A DNA stretch of 20,750 bases from Acidiphilium sp. CAG:727 (lineage in GTDB: Bacteria > Bacillota > Clostridia > Christensenellales > Borkfalkiaceae). A model generated the notes under the pieces. The model made no database searches, was not told the origin of the DNA, and worked only from the letters and a program-made list of their open reading frames with translations. The DNA is taken from contig FR898467.1 of assembly GCA_000437515.1 (NCBI GenBank), positions 1 through 20,750 of the forward strand, in the 5' to 3' direction. Below are positions 7,862-16,142 of this stretch, in pieces. Numbering within the stretch: the stretch's first letter is position 1; every line of letters starts with the position of its first letter. Made by a program: the position numbers and the translations under genes.

Positions 7862-9324
7862 AACAAGCACCTCTCTACGTTTTTTTGCCATTCGGCGTAA
7901 TATTTTTTATATTTTTCGCTCTTTTCGGGGATAAACGCGGTTTCTTCTTTGGGAAGTCCGGTTAAATCTTCCGTCGTGAACAATCCTAATCCCAGCCCGC
8001 ACAGATACGCCGCGCCGAGCGCGGTACTCTCTTTTTCGGCAGGTCTTATAACCGTTTTTTCGCAAACGCCTGCGGTGAATTCCGCCAGAAAGTCGTTAGC
8101 CGAAGCCCCGCCGTCTATCTTTATCGAATTGAGTTTTATATTGCCGTCGGTTTCGGCGGCGTTTATAAGGTCGCGGGTAGAATACGCCATCGCTTCTATC
8201 GCCGCCCGCGTTATATGCGCTTTCGTCGAACCGCGGGTAAGCCCCGAAATCTGTCCGCGGGCGTTGCCGTTCCAGTACGGCGCGCCGAGCCCCGTAAAAG
8301 CGGGTACGAAATACACTCCGCCGTTGTCTTTAACCGACCTTGCCAGAATTTCGCTCTCTCCCGACGAAGAGAAGAAGCCTAAATTATCCCTTAAAAACTG
8401 AATCGCGCTGCCTGCGTTGAAAACGCTGCCTTCGTATGCGTAAACCGTCTTATCGCCTATTTTATAGCCTACGGTCGTAAGCAGTTTGCCGCCCGAAATT
8501 TCGGGTTTTTCGCCGATATTGCAAAGAGCGAAAAGCCCCGTGCCGTAAGTCGCTTTTATGTCGCCCGCGTTAAAGCAACGCTGACCTATAAGCGCGGCTT
8601 GCTGGTCGCCCGCTATGCCGCATATCGGGATAGAAACTCCGTCGTAATTAAATTCGCCTACGATTTCGTCGCACGCGACTATTTTCGGTAACGCCGAACG
8701 CGGAATACCGAAAAGCGACAGAAGTTCGTCGTCGTAATCGAAAGTTTTAAGGTTTACGAGCATCGTGCGTGAAGCGTTGGTAACGTCGGTTACGAAAGCC
8801 TTTCCGCCCGTGAGTTTGTATACGAGAAAAGAATCGACCGTGCCGAAACGCACCTTGTCTTCTTTAAGTCTTTCGCGGATAATCGGCACGTTGTCGATAA
8901 GCCATTTTATCTTGCTTGCCGAAAAGTACGCGTCGGGCAGAAGCCCCGTCTTTTTGCGTAAGAATTCGCCGTGAGTTTCGCCCAGATTCCGCATATACTC
9001 CGCAGTGCGGCGGCACTGCCACACGATAGCGTTATAAAGCGGCTTGCCCGTTTCTTTATCCCACGCGATAACCGTTTCGCGCTGGTTGGTTATGCCTATC
9101 CCCGCGACGGAACGTATATCGTCCGCGCTTTCGAGAATTTCGACGAGCGAAGAAAGCGTTTCGGCGTAAATTTCGTTGGCGTTTTCTTCGACGAAAGAAG
9201 TTTCGGGATAGATTTGTTCTATCGGCGACGATTTCTGCATTACTATTTTCTGCGATTTTATATCGAATAAAACCGCCCGCGTACTCGTCGTGCCTTCGTC
9301 CAACGCCACTATATATTTCTTCAT
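7858..9324 (-). CDS. glpK: Glycerol kinase
   Basis: FGGY-family kinase making sn-glycerol 3-phosphate from glycerol and ATP in the cytosol. The 488 residues carry GTTSTR (11-16), ITNQRET (78-84), WQCRRT (102-107), the substrate region around YFSASK, GDQQAAL (239-245, with D240 as the likely base), ATYGTG and DGGASAN. In many Bacillota a histidine in a segment like YHFYG, just before the GDQQ region, is phosphorylated by HPr to activate the enzyme. Here the matching segment (about 222-231) reads VGEFNYDG with no histidine, so that control seems absent. The gene heads the five-gene operon and has its own promoter; an AAGG-type SD sits about 7 bases before the ATG. No glpF or glpD is visible nearby. 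Confidence 0.95.
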   Translation of the reverse strand: MKKYIVALDEGTTSTRAVLFDIKSQKIVMQKSSPIEQIYPETSFVEENANEIYAETLSSLVEILESADDIRSVAGIGITNQRETVIAWDKETGKPLYNAIVWQCRRTAEYMRNLGETHGEFLRKKTGLLPDAYFSASKIKWLIDNVPIIRERLKEDKVRFGTVDSFLVYKLTGGKAFVTDVTNASRTMLVNLKTFDYDDELLSLFGIPRSALPKIVACDEIVGEFNYDGVSIPICGIAGDQQAALIGQRCFNAGDIKATYGTGLFALCNIGEKPEISGGKLLTTVGYKIGDKTVYAYEGSVFNAGSAIQFLRDNLGFFSSSGESEILARSVKDNGGVYFVPAFTGLGAPYWNGNARGQISGLTRGSTKAHITRAAIEAMAYSTRDLINAAETDGNIKLNSIKIDGGASANDFLAEFTAGVCEKTVIRPAEKESTALGAAYLCGLGLGLFTTEDLTGLPKEETAFIPEKSEKYKKYYAEWQKNVERCLL

Positions 9325-9374
9325 TTTTCCGACCTTATAAAATAAATCTATCTGTGAAATTAAGTTACGAATAT

Positions 9375-9403
9375 ATTCTACAATAAATTATCGTCAATTT
9401 CAA
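9375..9403 (-). promoter_or_regulatory. Promoter of the glpK operon
   Basis: On the minus strand TTGAAA (9398-9403), 17 bases, then TAGAAT (9375-9380), preceded by TG two bases before the hexamer (extended -10). Transcription should start near 9368, giving a leader of about 45 bases. The 115-base spacer up to murG is very AT-rich. I see no clear cre site, although AT-rich degenerate operators would be hard to recognise by eye. Confidence 0.8.
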
Positions 9404-9439
9404 GTCAATTAAGCAAATTTTTACGCATAATATATTATT

Positions 9440-10498
9440 ATGAGTGAAAAAACCATCGTTTTGACGGGCGGAGGCACGGCGGGGCATTGTCTGCCGTGTA
9501 TCGCGCTGCTGCCGACCATAAAAAAATATTTTCGAAAAATATATTACGTCGGGCGGGAAGAAGGAATAGAAAAGCGACTTGCCGAAGAAGCGGGCGTAGA
9601 ATATTACGGCGTACCGTGCGTAAAACTCGAACGGAAATTAACGCTTAAAAATTTAGGTATTCCGTTTACTCTGCTAAAAGGAATAAGCGAAGCGAAAAAA
9701 CTACTCGAAAAATTTAAACCCGACGTCGTGTTTTCAAAGGGCGGGTACGTCGCTCTGCCCGTTACGCTCGCCGCCGAAAAACTTAAAATCCCGACCGCTT
9801 TGCACGAATCGGATATGAGCCTCGGGCTTGCAAATAAACTCGCGGTAAAAAAGGCGACCGCCCTCTTATGCGGTTTCAAACCCCTTTCTTACGAATACCC
9901 TCGGGCGGTTTTCACCGGCAACCCCATACGGGAAGATTTGCTTAAAAAGCGGGATAATAAGGCGATTATACGCGATTTCGGCTTTAACGAAGCGAAGCCC
10001 GTACTGCTTGTGTTCGGCGGAAGCCAGGGCGCGGAAGCGATAAACGAAATCGTAATAAAAACGATTGACGATTTACTCAAAAACTTTTCCGTATTACACG
10101 TTACGGGCAAAAACAAGAGTACGAATATCAGGAAAGACGGCTACTACGAAGCGGAGTATTTAAGCGATATGGGCGCGGCGTTTTCCGTCGCCGACGTATG
10201 CGTGTCGCGGGCGGGCGCGAACGCGCTGAACGAACTTATAGCCCTTAAAATTCCCACTCTTGCCATACCTTTACCTAAGGGCAATTCTCGCGGAGATCAG
10301 GAGCAGAACGCCGACTATTACAGAAGATACGGCGCGATAAGGACTTTATCCGAACCTGAAATGACGAAAGACGTTTTCATAAAAGAAATTTTCGCAACCT
10401 ACGCAAGCGCGGAACAATTAAAGCGCAACGCAGAAAAGTGCCTTTCGCCGAACGCGAACGAAAAAATCGTAGAAGAAATAGTAAAAGCGAGTTTATGA
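9440..10498 (+). CDS. murG: UDP-GlcNAc:MurNAc-pentapeptide-undecaprenol GlcNAc transferase
   Basis: GT-B glycosyltransferase that converts lipid I to lipid II at the inner face of the membrane. The 352 residues contain GGGTAGH at the N-terminus (10-16), FSKGGYVALP, HESD, TGNPIRED, GGSQGA and the UDP-GlcNAc-binding stretch with SRAGANALNE and KGNSRGDQEQ. The start agrees with the family, whose members begin a few residues before the glycine loop. It is isolated from murD, ftsW or ftsQ, unlike the classic dcw cluster. No SD is visible before the ATG, and the bases just upstream are almost entirely A and T; a -10-like CATAAT (9426-9431) would start transcription about at the ATG. A leaderless or very short-leader mRNA is therefore possible. 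It ends at a bidirectional terminator. Confidence 0.95.
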   Translation: MSEKTIVLTGGGTAGHCLPCIALLPTIKKYFRKIYYVGREEGIEKRLAEEAGVEYYGVPCVKLERKLTLKNLGIPFTLLKGISEAKKLLEKFKPDVVFSKGGYVALPVTLAAEKLKIPTALHESDMSLGLANKLAVKKATALLCGFKPLSYEYPRAVFTGNPIREDLLKKRDNKAIIRDFGFNEAKPVLLVFGGSQGAEAINEIVIKTIDDLLKNFSVLHVTGKNKSTNIRKDGYYEAEYLSDMGAAFSVADVCVSRAGANALNELIALKIPTLAIPLPKGNSRGDQEQNADYYRRYGAIRTLSEPEMTKDVFIKEIFATYASAEQLKRNAEKCLSPNANEKIVEEIVKASL

Positions 10499-10499
10499 A

Positions 10500-10541
10500 A
10501 AAAGCGTTTGCGTGAAATCCACGCAAACGCTTTTAGTTTTT
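10500..10541. terminator. Bidirectional intrinsic terminator
   Basis: A 15-bp perfect stem (10500-10514 with 10520-10534) closes a 5-base loop. On the plus strand it is followed by AGTTTTT, on the minus strand by further T from the A run at 10498-10503. It begins right after the murG stop and serves both murG and the convergent membrane-protein gene ending at 10558. Confidence 0.92.
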
Positions 10542-10557
10542 GAATGTTAATAGCCGA

Positions 10558-11118
10558 TTATTTACCGATAACCGCTCTGCCGAGAGAAGCGACGCCGCCG
10601 ATAATACCGAACACGCCGGCAAGGATTGCGCCGATTCCCAACTTAACGCTGTCTTTATCCATTTCGGACAATTTCTTAACGCTGTTGATGTTAGTAGAGC
10701 CTCCCGTAACGGTACTCTGAATCGAAGTAAGACCGATAAGGCAGAACATAAAGATTGCCCCTGCTATAAGAAGAGCGCCGCCGAGGAACGCCCACAATTT
10801 GGCGCTACCGATTTTAAGCGCGGCAAGTAACGTAAATACAAGACCGACGATAACAAATACGGCAGGCATAAAAGATAAGAAAATAAACACCATACAAGTT
10901 AAGAAATTAAACTTGAAAACCGATTTGCTGGTTACGCCCGCAACGGTATTTTCGGAAATCTTCCCGCCGAAAGCGATTTTGAATACGCTGTAAGATTCGG
11001 TAGAATCTCTACCCGTCTTAACTACGATGCCCGCAAGGAACATCATGATAACCGCAACGAGCGCGAACAAAACCGCGCCGAAGCCTAAGTATTTGCCTAC
11101 ATCTTTCTTTTTAGCCAT
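10558..11118 (-). CDS. Hypothetical small membrane protein, four predicted helices
   Basis: A 186-residue protein I do not recognise. It starts MAKKKDVGKY and has four hydrophobic stretches: about residues 11-33, a long one at about 70-103 that may hold one or two helices, about 109-131, and a glycine-rich one at about 160-183. The loop after the first helix is polar with many Ser/Thr, and a Ser/Thr/Asn-rich segment precedes the last helix. There is no catalytic motif. The frame extends to 11178, but that start lies upstream of the -10 element. The ATG at 11118 has a perfect AGGAGG 10 bases upstream. Strong promoter, strong SD and terminator indicate a well-expressed single-gene unit. Confidence 0.8.
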   Translation of the reverse strand: MAKKKDVGKYLGFGAVLFALVAVIMMFLAGIVVKTGRDSTESYSVFKIAFGGKISENTVAGVTSKSVFKFNFLTCMVFIFLSFMPAVFVIVGLVFTLLAALKIGSAKLWAFLGGALLIAGAIFMFCLIGLTSIQSTVTGGSTNINSVKKLSEMDKDSVKLGIGAILAGVFGIIGGVASLGRAVIGK

Positions 11119-11149
11119 TAAAAAGAAACCTCCTATAAATAGTGTAATG

Positions 11150-11178
11150 ATTATATCACACGCCGAAAAACTTTTCAA
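11150..11178 (-). promoter_or_regulatory. Strong promoter of the hypothetical membrane protein
   Basis: On the minus strand TTGAAA (11173-11178), 17 bases, then a perfect TATAAT (11150-11155). The start point would be near 11143, about 25 bases before the ATG, with AGGAGG at 11129-11134 between them. This fixes the gene's start at 11118 and rules out the upstream ATG. Confidence 0.88.
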
Positions 11179-11258
11179 GCGGTTTAACGATTTTTATTGT
11201 GAAAAAATTTTTAAGTGAATTTTAGTACTTCTATATCCATCGCAATGCCTTGCTTGAT

Positions 11259-11296
11259 AATTGTCATCGCGAAAAGCCAAAACGACTGCCGCAATT
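11259..11296. repeat. Degenerate intergenic palindromic repeat downstream of rseP
   Basis: AATTGTCATCGCG opens and GCCGCAATT closes a 38-base imperfect palindrome just after the rseP stop. The pattern GTCATYGCGA ... GGCAAT is that of the common interspersed repeat I remember as GTCATTGCGAG ... GGCAATC. No canonical terminator is seen after rseP, so this hairpin could help end the operon. The family assignment is from memory, not a search. Confidence 0.45.
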
Positions 11297-11302
11297 TTCG
11301 GT

Positions 11303-12718
11303 TCAGATAAATTGTAAAAGATCTACGAGAATGGCAAACCCGAGCAGTAATACCAACCCTACGCCGTGTATTACCGCCTCTATCTTTCTGTTGACGGGCT
11401 TTTTGAATATCCATTCGATAAGACAGAATACTATTCTCGCGCCGTCCAGCGCAGGTACGGGCAACAGGTTGAACACGGCTAAGTTTACGCCTAGAAACGC
11501 CGTTATTTCAAGCGCGAAATAAAACCCGTAACTTATAAATTGACTTGCGGTCTTTATGGTGGTTATAGTTCCGCCGACGGCGTTAATACCTATTTTACCC
11601 GTCAGAAGTTCGCCTAAACTCCTTAAAAGCGTGCCGGCAATCTTGAAAGAATAGACGAAAGAACGTCCTATCGTCTTAAAAAATCCGAGCCGCGCGAAAT
11701 CGGAAACGACGTAATATTCTCTGCCGCCGAAAGTAACGCCGAGATAATTTTCGATAACTCCTATAGAAATCTCTTCTTCGCCGTTCCACCCCGCGGAGAA
11801 ATCGATTTCCGTCGCAATCGGAGCGGTCGCCCCTTGCGTAAAGAAGTATATCTTACCCGCATTATTCTTAATATAATCGGTCAGTTCGTCGACAGAAGAA
11901 ACCAAAGTTGCCGTCTTATAGTCGTTTTCAACGCCGACTTTGAATAAATAAGTGGCTTCCGAAAAGAATTTATCCTTACCGCTTTCGGTCGGCTTGAACG
12001 ATATAGCCGAGCCGAACCCCAACGCGGCGTAAGTTTTCGATACGTCGAGCAGATTTTTACATTCTACGTCGCTGCGCAGAACGACGGTTTTGAATTTAGT
12101 GTTCTTACTTACCTTATCGCCGTCTTTTTTAGCGACTTCGACTACGACTTTTTCGCCCTTTTTACTGTGATTCAAAGCGGTAATCAGATCGGTAGTCATA
12201 TAAATGCCCGTCTTTTTGCCGTTTTTGGTAATCGACAGAATATAATCGCCGTTTTCGAGCGAGTCGCCGACGTAGTATTCGCTTCCGACGGGATAGTAGT
12301 TATCGGCGTATTTCGCGCCCATAACCTGCTGACCGTACACGCCGAACGAAAAAATTATGACGAGCAAGGCAAGCAGATAGTTCATCGTCGCGCCGGCAAG
12401 CAAAACGAGTATTCTCTGCCACGGTTTCTTTTTAGAGAAAGCGTTTTCGTCCGCCGTTTCGCCGTCTTCGCCTTCGAAAGCGCAGAATCCGCCTAGCGGC
12501 AGAAGTCTTATAGAAAAATCCTCGCCGCTTTTGAGTTTCTTTTTGAATATCGCGGGGCCCATTCCGATCGCAAACTCGTTTATTTTGAATTTGAAAATCT
12601 TGCCCACGAAGTAATGCCCCGCTTCGTGAACGGTTATCATTACGAGCAGAATAAGCACGGCTACTGCGATATAGCCTATATTTTTAAGTACCGCCGAAGC
12701 GGATAGAAGATTATACAA
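11303..12718 (-). CDS. rseP: Site-2 intramembrane metalloprotease, RseP/RasP family
   Basis: Membrane zinc protease that cuts anti-sigma factors and leftover signal peptides within the bilayer. The 471 residues show HEAGH (31-35) in the first helix, a Gly/Pro-rich GGFCAFEGE turn, a second helix, a long PDZ-containing extracytosolic region (about 135-370) and the second active-site motif NLLPVPALDG (Asp about 425) in the C-terminal helices. It is longer than typical RasP (about 420), with the extra length in the middle domain. The start is a TTG with GAGG 6 bases before it; the next internal Met would delete part of the first helix. It is the last gene of the rpsB operon here; ispG, which often follows it, is absent. 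Confidence 0.93.
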   Translation of the reverse strand: MYNLLSASAVLKNIGYIAVAVLILLVMITVHEAGHYFVGKIFKFKINEFAIGMGPAIFKKKLKSGEDFSIRLLPLGGFCAFEGEDGETADENAFSKKKPWQRILVLLAGATMNYLLALLVIIFSFGVYGQQVMGAKYADNYYPVGSEYYVGDSLENGDYILSITKNGKKTGIYMTTDLITALNHSKKGEKVVVEVAKKDGDKVSKNTKFKTVVLRSDVECKNLLDVSKTYAALGFGSAISFKPTESGKDKFFSEATYLFKVGVENDYKTATLVSSVDELTDYIKNNAGKIYFFTQGATAPIATEIDFSAGWNGEEEISIGVIENYLGVTFGGREYYVVSDFARLGFFKTIGRSFVYSFKIAGTLLRSLGELLTGKIGINAVGGTITTIKTASQFISYGFYFALEITAFLGVNLAVFNLLPVPALDGARIVFCLIEWIFKKPVNRKIEAVIHGVGLVLLLGFAILVDLLQFI

Positions 12719-12753
12719 CGAGCACCTCGATTTCGTTTATTGTAAGTTCGTAG

Positions 12754-13899
12754 TTACTTTGCGCGGGCGGAGATTATTTCGGCGGCAACCGCGCGGGAAC
12801 GCAAATCAGTCGCTACGAGATTTTCGTAAGTCGGCGTAAGTCGTTCGGTTTTGCTTAAAACCTCTTCGATTACCGCGTTTATATCGTAAAACCCGATTTT
12901 ATCCCGCAAATAGGCGGCAACCGCCGTTTCGTTCGCCGCGTTCATCGCGCAGGGGAAATTTTCGCCCGACTTATACGATTCTATCGCTAAGCCGAAGCAA
13001 GGGAATTTATCTTCGTCAATCTTGCCGAAATGCAGCGTTCTGTCTTCAAAAGACAAAAACGGTACGTTCGTCGGATAACGGTTCGGGTAAGTGAGCGCGA
13101 GTTGAATGGGGATTTCCATAGACGGAAAGCCGAGTTGCGCCATTACCGCTCCGTCGCAAAATTCGACCATGGAGTGAATTATGCTTTCGGGGTGAATAAC
13201 CGCCGTAACTTTTTCTAACGGAGCGTTATACAGCCGGCACGCCTCGATGACTTCCAAGCCCTTATTGAGCATGGTGGCGCAATCGATAGTAATCTTTTTG
13301 CCCATAGCCCAGTTAGGGTGTTTAAGCGCGTCGTCCGCCTTTAAGTTCTTTATCGTTTCTTTATCGAAATCTCTGAACGCGCCGCCCGATGCGGTGAGTA
13401 TTATTTTATTGAACGGTCTGTCCTTTTCAAAGCCCAGGCATTGAAAAACCGCCGAATGTTCGCTGTCTACGGGGATTATATTCACGCCTTTTTCTTTGGC
13501 GAGTTTCATTACCGTTTCGCCGCCCGCAACGAGCGATTCTTTATTCGCGAGCGCGACCGTCTTGCCTGCGTTTATCGCTTCGAGCGTCGGGGCAAGCCCC
13601 GCAAACCCGCTTATAGCGACGAATACCACGTCGCAATCGGGAGTGATAGCGTGTCTGAACGCGTTTTCGCCCGTATAAAGATTTACGCCCGCAGGCAACT
13701 CTTTAATTCCGACAGCCTTCCGGGAGTCGGCAAGAGCGACCGTATCGGGGCGCAATTCCGCTATCTGCTTTGACAAAACGTCGACCGACGAATTTGCCGC
13801 GAGCGATACTATTCTGAACTTTTCTTTATATCTGCGGACGGTATTCACTACCTGTCTGCCGATAGACCCGGTAGAACCGAGCAATGCTATTTTAATCAT
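12754..13899 (-). CDS. dxr: 1-deoxy-D-xylulose 5-phosphate reductoisomerase
   Basis: NADPH-dependent enzyme that forms MEP, the committed step of the non-mevalonate isoprenoid pathway. The 381 residues include the nucleotide loop GSTGSIG (8-14), ALANKESLVAGGE (117-128), metal ligands D145 and E147 in VDSEHSA, TASGGAFRD (169-177), HPNWAMGKKI and E216 in LNKGLE. An in-frame GTG at 13917 would add six residues. I prefer the ATG because the family starts just before the GSTGSIG strand, and because a 7-bp hairpin (13920-13936) sits against the GTG and would block ribosome entry there. No strong SD is seen for either. The gap to rseP is 35 bases. Confidence 0.94.
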   Translation of the reverse strand: MIKIALLGSTGSIGRQVVNTVRRYKEKFRIVSLAANSSVDVLSKQIAELRPDTVALADSRKAVGIKELPAGVNLYTGENAFRHAITPDCDVVFVAISGFAGLAPTLEAINAGKTVALANKESLVAGGETVMKLAKEKGVNIIPVDSEHSAVFQCLGFEKDRPFNKIILTASGGAFRDFDKETIKNLKADDALKHPNWAMGKKITIDCATMLNKGLEVIEACRLYNAPLEKVTAVIHPESIIHSMVEFCDGAVMAQLGFPSMEIPIQLALTYPNRYPTNVPFLSFEDRTLHFGKIDEDKFPCFGLAIESYKSGENFPCAMNAANETAVAAYLRDKIGFYDINAVIEEVLSKTERLTPTYENLVATDLRSRAVAAEIISARAK

Positions 13900-13963
13900 T
13901 TTTACCGTTTTACGCACGATTGCCGAAAATCGGCAAACGCCGTATAATCACCGTTATATATTA

Positions 13964-14860
13964 TTAAACGATCGCGGGAATTATAACGCAGAAGATAAGC
14001 GCGGCTACCGGGGATACGAACGACAACCCGTCTATTCTGTCCATCATTCCGCCGTGCCCCGGGAAAAGTTTACCCATATCTTTTATACCGAGTTTGCGTT
14101 TGATTACGCTTTCCGCCAGATCGCCCAGTTCGGTAAGCGCGGCGAAGAGCGCGCCCGCTACTATAAATATAATTACGTCCGCCCAAAGCGCGCCGACCGT
14201 AAAAGCCGTACCCGCCAAAACGCCCGCAGAGTATAACCAATTACTGAAAAAATATACGGCAACCCCGCCTATCGCGCCGCCGGCGATACCGCCTATCGCG
14301 CCGCTAATCGTCTTATTCGGAGATATTTCGGGGCAAAGTTTTTTACCGCGAAGCGCGCTTCCCACGAAATACGCCATAGTGTCGCAAAGCGGCGAAACGG
14401 CGAAAACGAGCAATGACGCTTCGAAACTCATAAGATTTACCGCGACGAGCGGCAATATAAGCCCCGTCGGATAAAATACGGACAGCATCGTAAGTCCGAC
14501 GCTTTCGAGAGTGGCGTTCTTAAACGCGAACACCGACAACGCTACGGTAAGCATATCGTATATGGCGATTACGATAAAAGCGTAAGTCGCGCCGCAAAAC
14601 GTCGCTATAGGGAAGACGATTATCGGAAATATAAGCGCGATTATCTTTTCGATAAACAACATTTTTACGTCCATCGCACGAACGACTTCGAACGTCCCTA
14701 CTATCGCCATAAGCGCAAGTACCGCGTCGAACAAAACCACGCCCGCGGTTAAATCCCCGCCTTCCAGAGTCGTGATTTCCGTCGTCCAGAAAATTCTCGA
14801 CGCAAACATTCCTATAAGCACGGCGAAAATGCCCGTGCCCGTAATTATTCTTTTAAGCAT
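13964..14860 (-). CDS. cdsA: Phosphatidate cytidylyltransferase (CDP-diacylglycerol synthase)
   Basis: Integral membrane enzyme that makes CDP-diacylglycerol from phosphatidate and CTP, the branch point of phospholipid synthesis. The chosen product is 298 residues, with about eight hydrophobic segments and, near the C-terminus (about 248-277), the CdsA signature: ESVIKRKLGIKDMGKLFPGH followed by GGMMDRID. A longer frame starts at a TTG at 14896, 44 bases inside uppS. The ATG at 14860 has GGGA 9 bases before it, overlaps uppS by only 8 bases and gives the usual short cytosolic tail before the first helix (MLKRIITG). It follows uppS directly, as in many bacteria. Confidence 0.93.
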   Translation of the reverse strand: MLKRIITGTGIFAVLIGMFASRIFWTTEITTLEGGDLTAGVVLFDAVLALMAIVGTFEVVRAMDVKMLFIEKIIALIFPIIVFPIATFCGATYAFIVIAIYDMLTVALSVFAFKNATLESVGLTMLSVFYPTGLILPLVAVNLMSFEASLLVFAVSPLCDTMAYFVGSALRGKKLCPEISPNKTISGAIGGIAGGAIGGVAVYFFSNWLYSAGVLAGTAFTVGALWADVIIFIVAGALFAALTELGDLAESVIKRKLGIKDMGKLFPGHGGMMDRIDGLSFVSPVAALIFCVIIPAIV

Positions 14861-15551
14861 TAGTGATATTCCCAAATCTTCTTTTTCTGCCCGCAAACCA
14901 ATCGAGAGCCTTTTTGAGTTCTTCGGTCTTAAAGTCGGGCCAGAGAACGTCGGTAAAATAGAGTTCCGCGTAGGCGCATTGCCACAGGAAAAAATTGCTG
15001 AGCCGGGATTCGCCGCTCGTCCTTACCGCGAGGTCTATATCCGGAAGTCCCGCCGTATACAGACGCCCCGCGAGATTTTCTTCCGTTATAGGTTCGCCGG
15101 CTTCGGCTAAAAGTTTCGCCGCGCGGACGATTTCCGCCCTGCCGCCGTAATTTATCGCTATATTGAGTGTTTTTCCGACGAAGCGTTCGGTGTTTTTCAT
15201 AACCGAAATCGAGCGGTTACGCAATTTTTCGCTTATTTCGGACAAATCGCCCGAAATTATAAGGCGGATACGCTCGTTTACGAGTTTATTTTCATAACGG
15301 CGTAAAAATTTTTCGAGGAGGTCGAAAATTGTATCGATCTCCTCTTTCGGTCTTGACCAGTTTTCGGTTGAAAAAGCGTACAGACTTACGGCTTCCACGC
15401 CTTCAAAGAAGCACGCCGAAACGACTTCTTCGATAACGTCCGCTCCTTTTTTATGTCCGTAACTTCTGCTTTTCCCCCGTAACTTCGCCCACCTGCCGTT
15501 ACCGTCCATTATAAAGCCGATATGGCGCGGGACTTTCTTTTCTTCCGCCAT
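14853..15551 (-). CDS. uppS: Isoprenyl transferase (undecaprenyl diphosphate synthase)
   Basis: Cis-prenyltransferase that extends farnesyl diphosphate with isopentenyl units to the C55 carrier of cell-wall precursors. The 232 residues show IMDGNGRWAK (catalytic D16), SYGHKKG, FSTENWSRP, INYGGRAEI and RTSGESRLSNF with WQCAYAELYF, which together define the family. The ATG shares one base with the frr stop (TAATG), and AAGGAA lies about 15 bases upstream, inside frr, so it is probably coupled to frr translation. It supplies the lipid carrier used by MurG. Confidence 0.96.
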   Translation of the reverse strand: MAEEKKVPRHIGFIMDGNGRWAKLRGKSRSYGHKKGADVIEEVVSACFFEGVEAVSLYAFSTENWSRPKEEIDTIFDLLEKFLRRYENKLVNERIRLIISGDLSEISEKLRNRSISVMKNTERFVGKTLNIAINYGGRAEIVRAAKLLAEAGEPITEENLAGRLYTAGLPDIDLAVRTSGESRLSNFFLWQCAYAELYFTDVLWPDFKTEELKKALDWFAGRKRRFGNITNA

Positions 15552-16126
15552 TATACGGTCATCAATTCCTTTTCTTTTTCCGCGGTCGCCTTTTCGACCT
15601 CGCCCATTGCGGCAGCGACCAATTTTTCGATCTGCGCTTCGTAATCGGCGTATTCGTCGTCGGTCATCTCTTTGTTTTTATTCATCTTCTTGAATACGTC
15701 GAGATAATCTCTGCGGATATTTCTTACCGCGACTTTGGCGTCTTCGCTCATTTTTTTAACCTGTTTGACGATGTCTTTTCTTCTTTCTTCCGTCAGAACG
15801 GGGAAAACGAGCCTTATGACGTTACCGTCGTTGGTCGGGTTGATTCCTATATCCGAAACCTGAACGGCTTTTTCTATCTCTTTGAGAAGAGATTTATCCC
15901 ACGGGGAGATTACAAGACATTGACCGTCCTGTACGGCGATATTGCCAACCTGATTTATGGGCGACGGCGTGCCGTAATAGTCTACTCTGATTTTATCGAG
16001 TACGTGAGGGTTAGCCCTGCCCGCTCTTACCTGAGTCAGGTCGGAACGGAATACGTCGGAAGTCTTTTCGAATTTTTCTTCGGCTTCCATAACGAGAGTA
16101 TCGACTTTTTCTATATCGAGTGCCAT
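15551..16126 (-). CDS. frr: Ribosome recycling factor
   Basis: Splits the post-termination ribosome together with EF-G. The 191 residues are near the usual 185. Typical features are LTQVRAGRANPHVLDKIRVD followed by the tyrosines of the YYGTPSPINQ turn, WDKSLLKEIEKA, the RLVFPVLTEERRKDIVKQVK segment and the charged C-terminal helices. The ATG is set by a perfect AGGAGG (16135-16140) 8 bases upstream. It is followed without a gap by uppS and is preceded by a 163-base spacer with a possible internal promoter and an interspersed repeat. Confidence 0.97.
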   Translation of the reverse strand: MALDIEKVDTLVMEAEEKFEKTSDVFRSDLTQVRAGRANPHVLDKIRVDYYGTPSPINQVGNIAVQDGQCLVISPWDKSLLKEIEKAVQVSDIGINPTNDGNVIRLVFPVLTEERRKDIVKQVKKMSEDAKVAVRNIRRDYLDVFKKMNKNKEMTDDEYADYEAQIEKLVAAAMGEVEKATAEKEKELMTV

Positions 16127-16142
16127 ATATGTTTCCTCCTGA

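Noticed and set aside
7862..7891. Longer N-terminus of the alpha/beta hydrolase
   Set aside because: It would overlap glpK by 34 bases without an SD; the ATG at 7861 has both an SD and ATGA coupling.
11119..11178. Upstream ATG adding 20 residues to the membrane protein
   Set aside because: It lies on the -35 element, upstream of the predicted transcription start.
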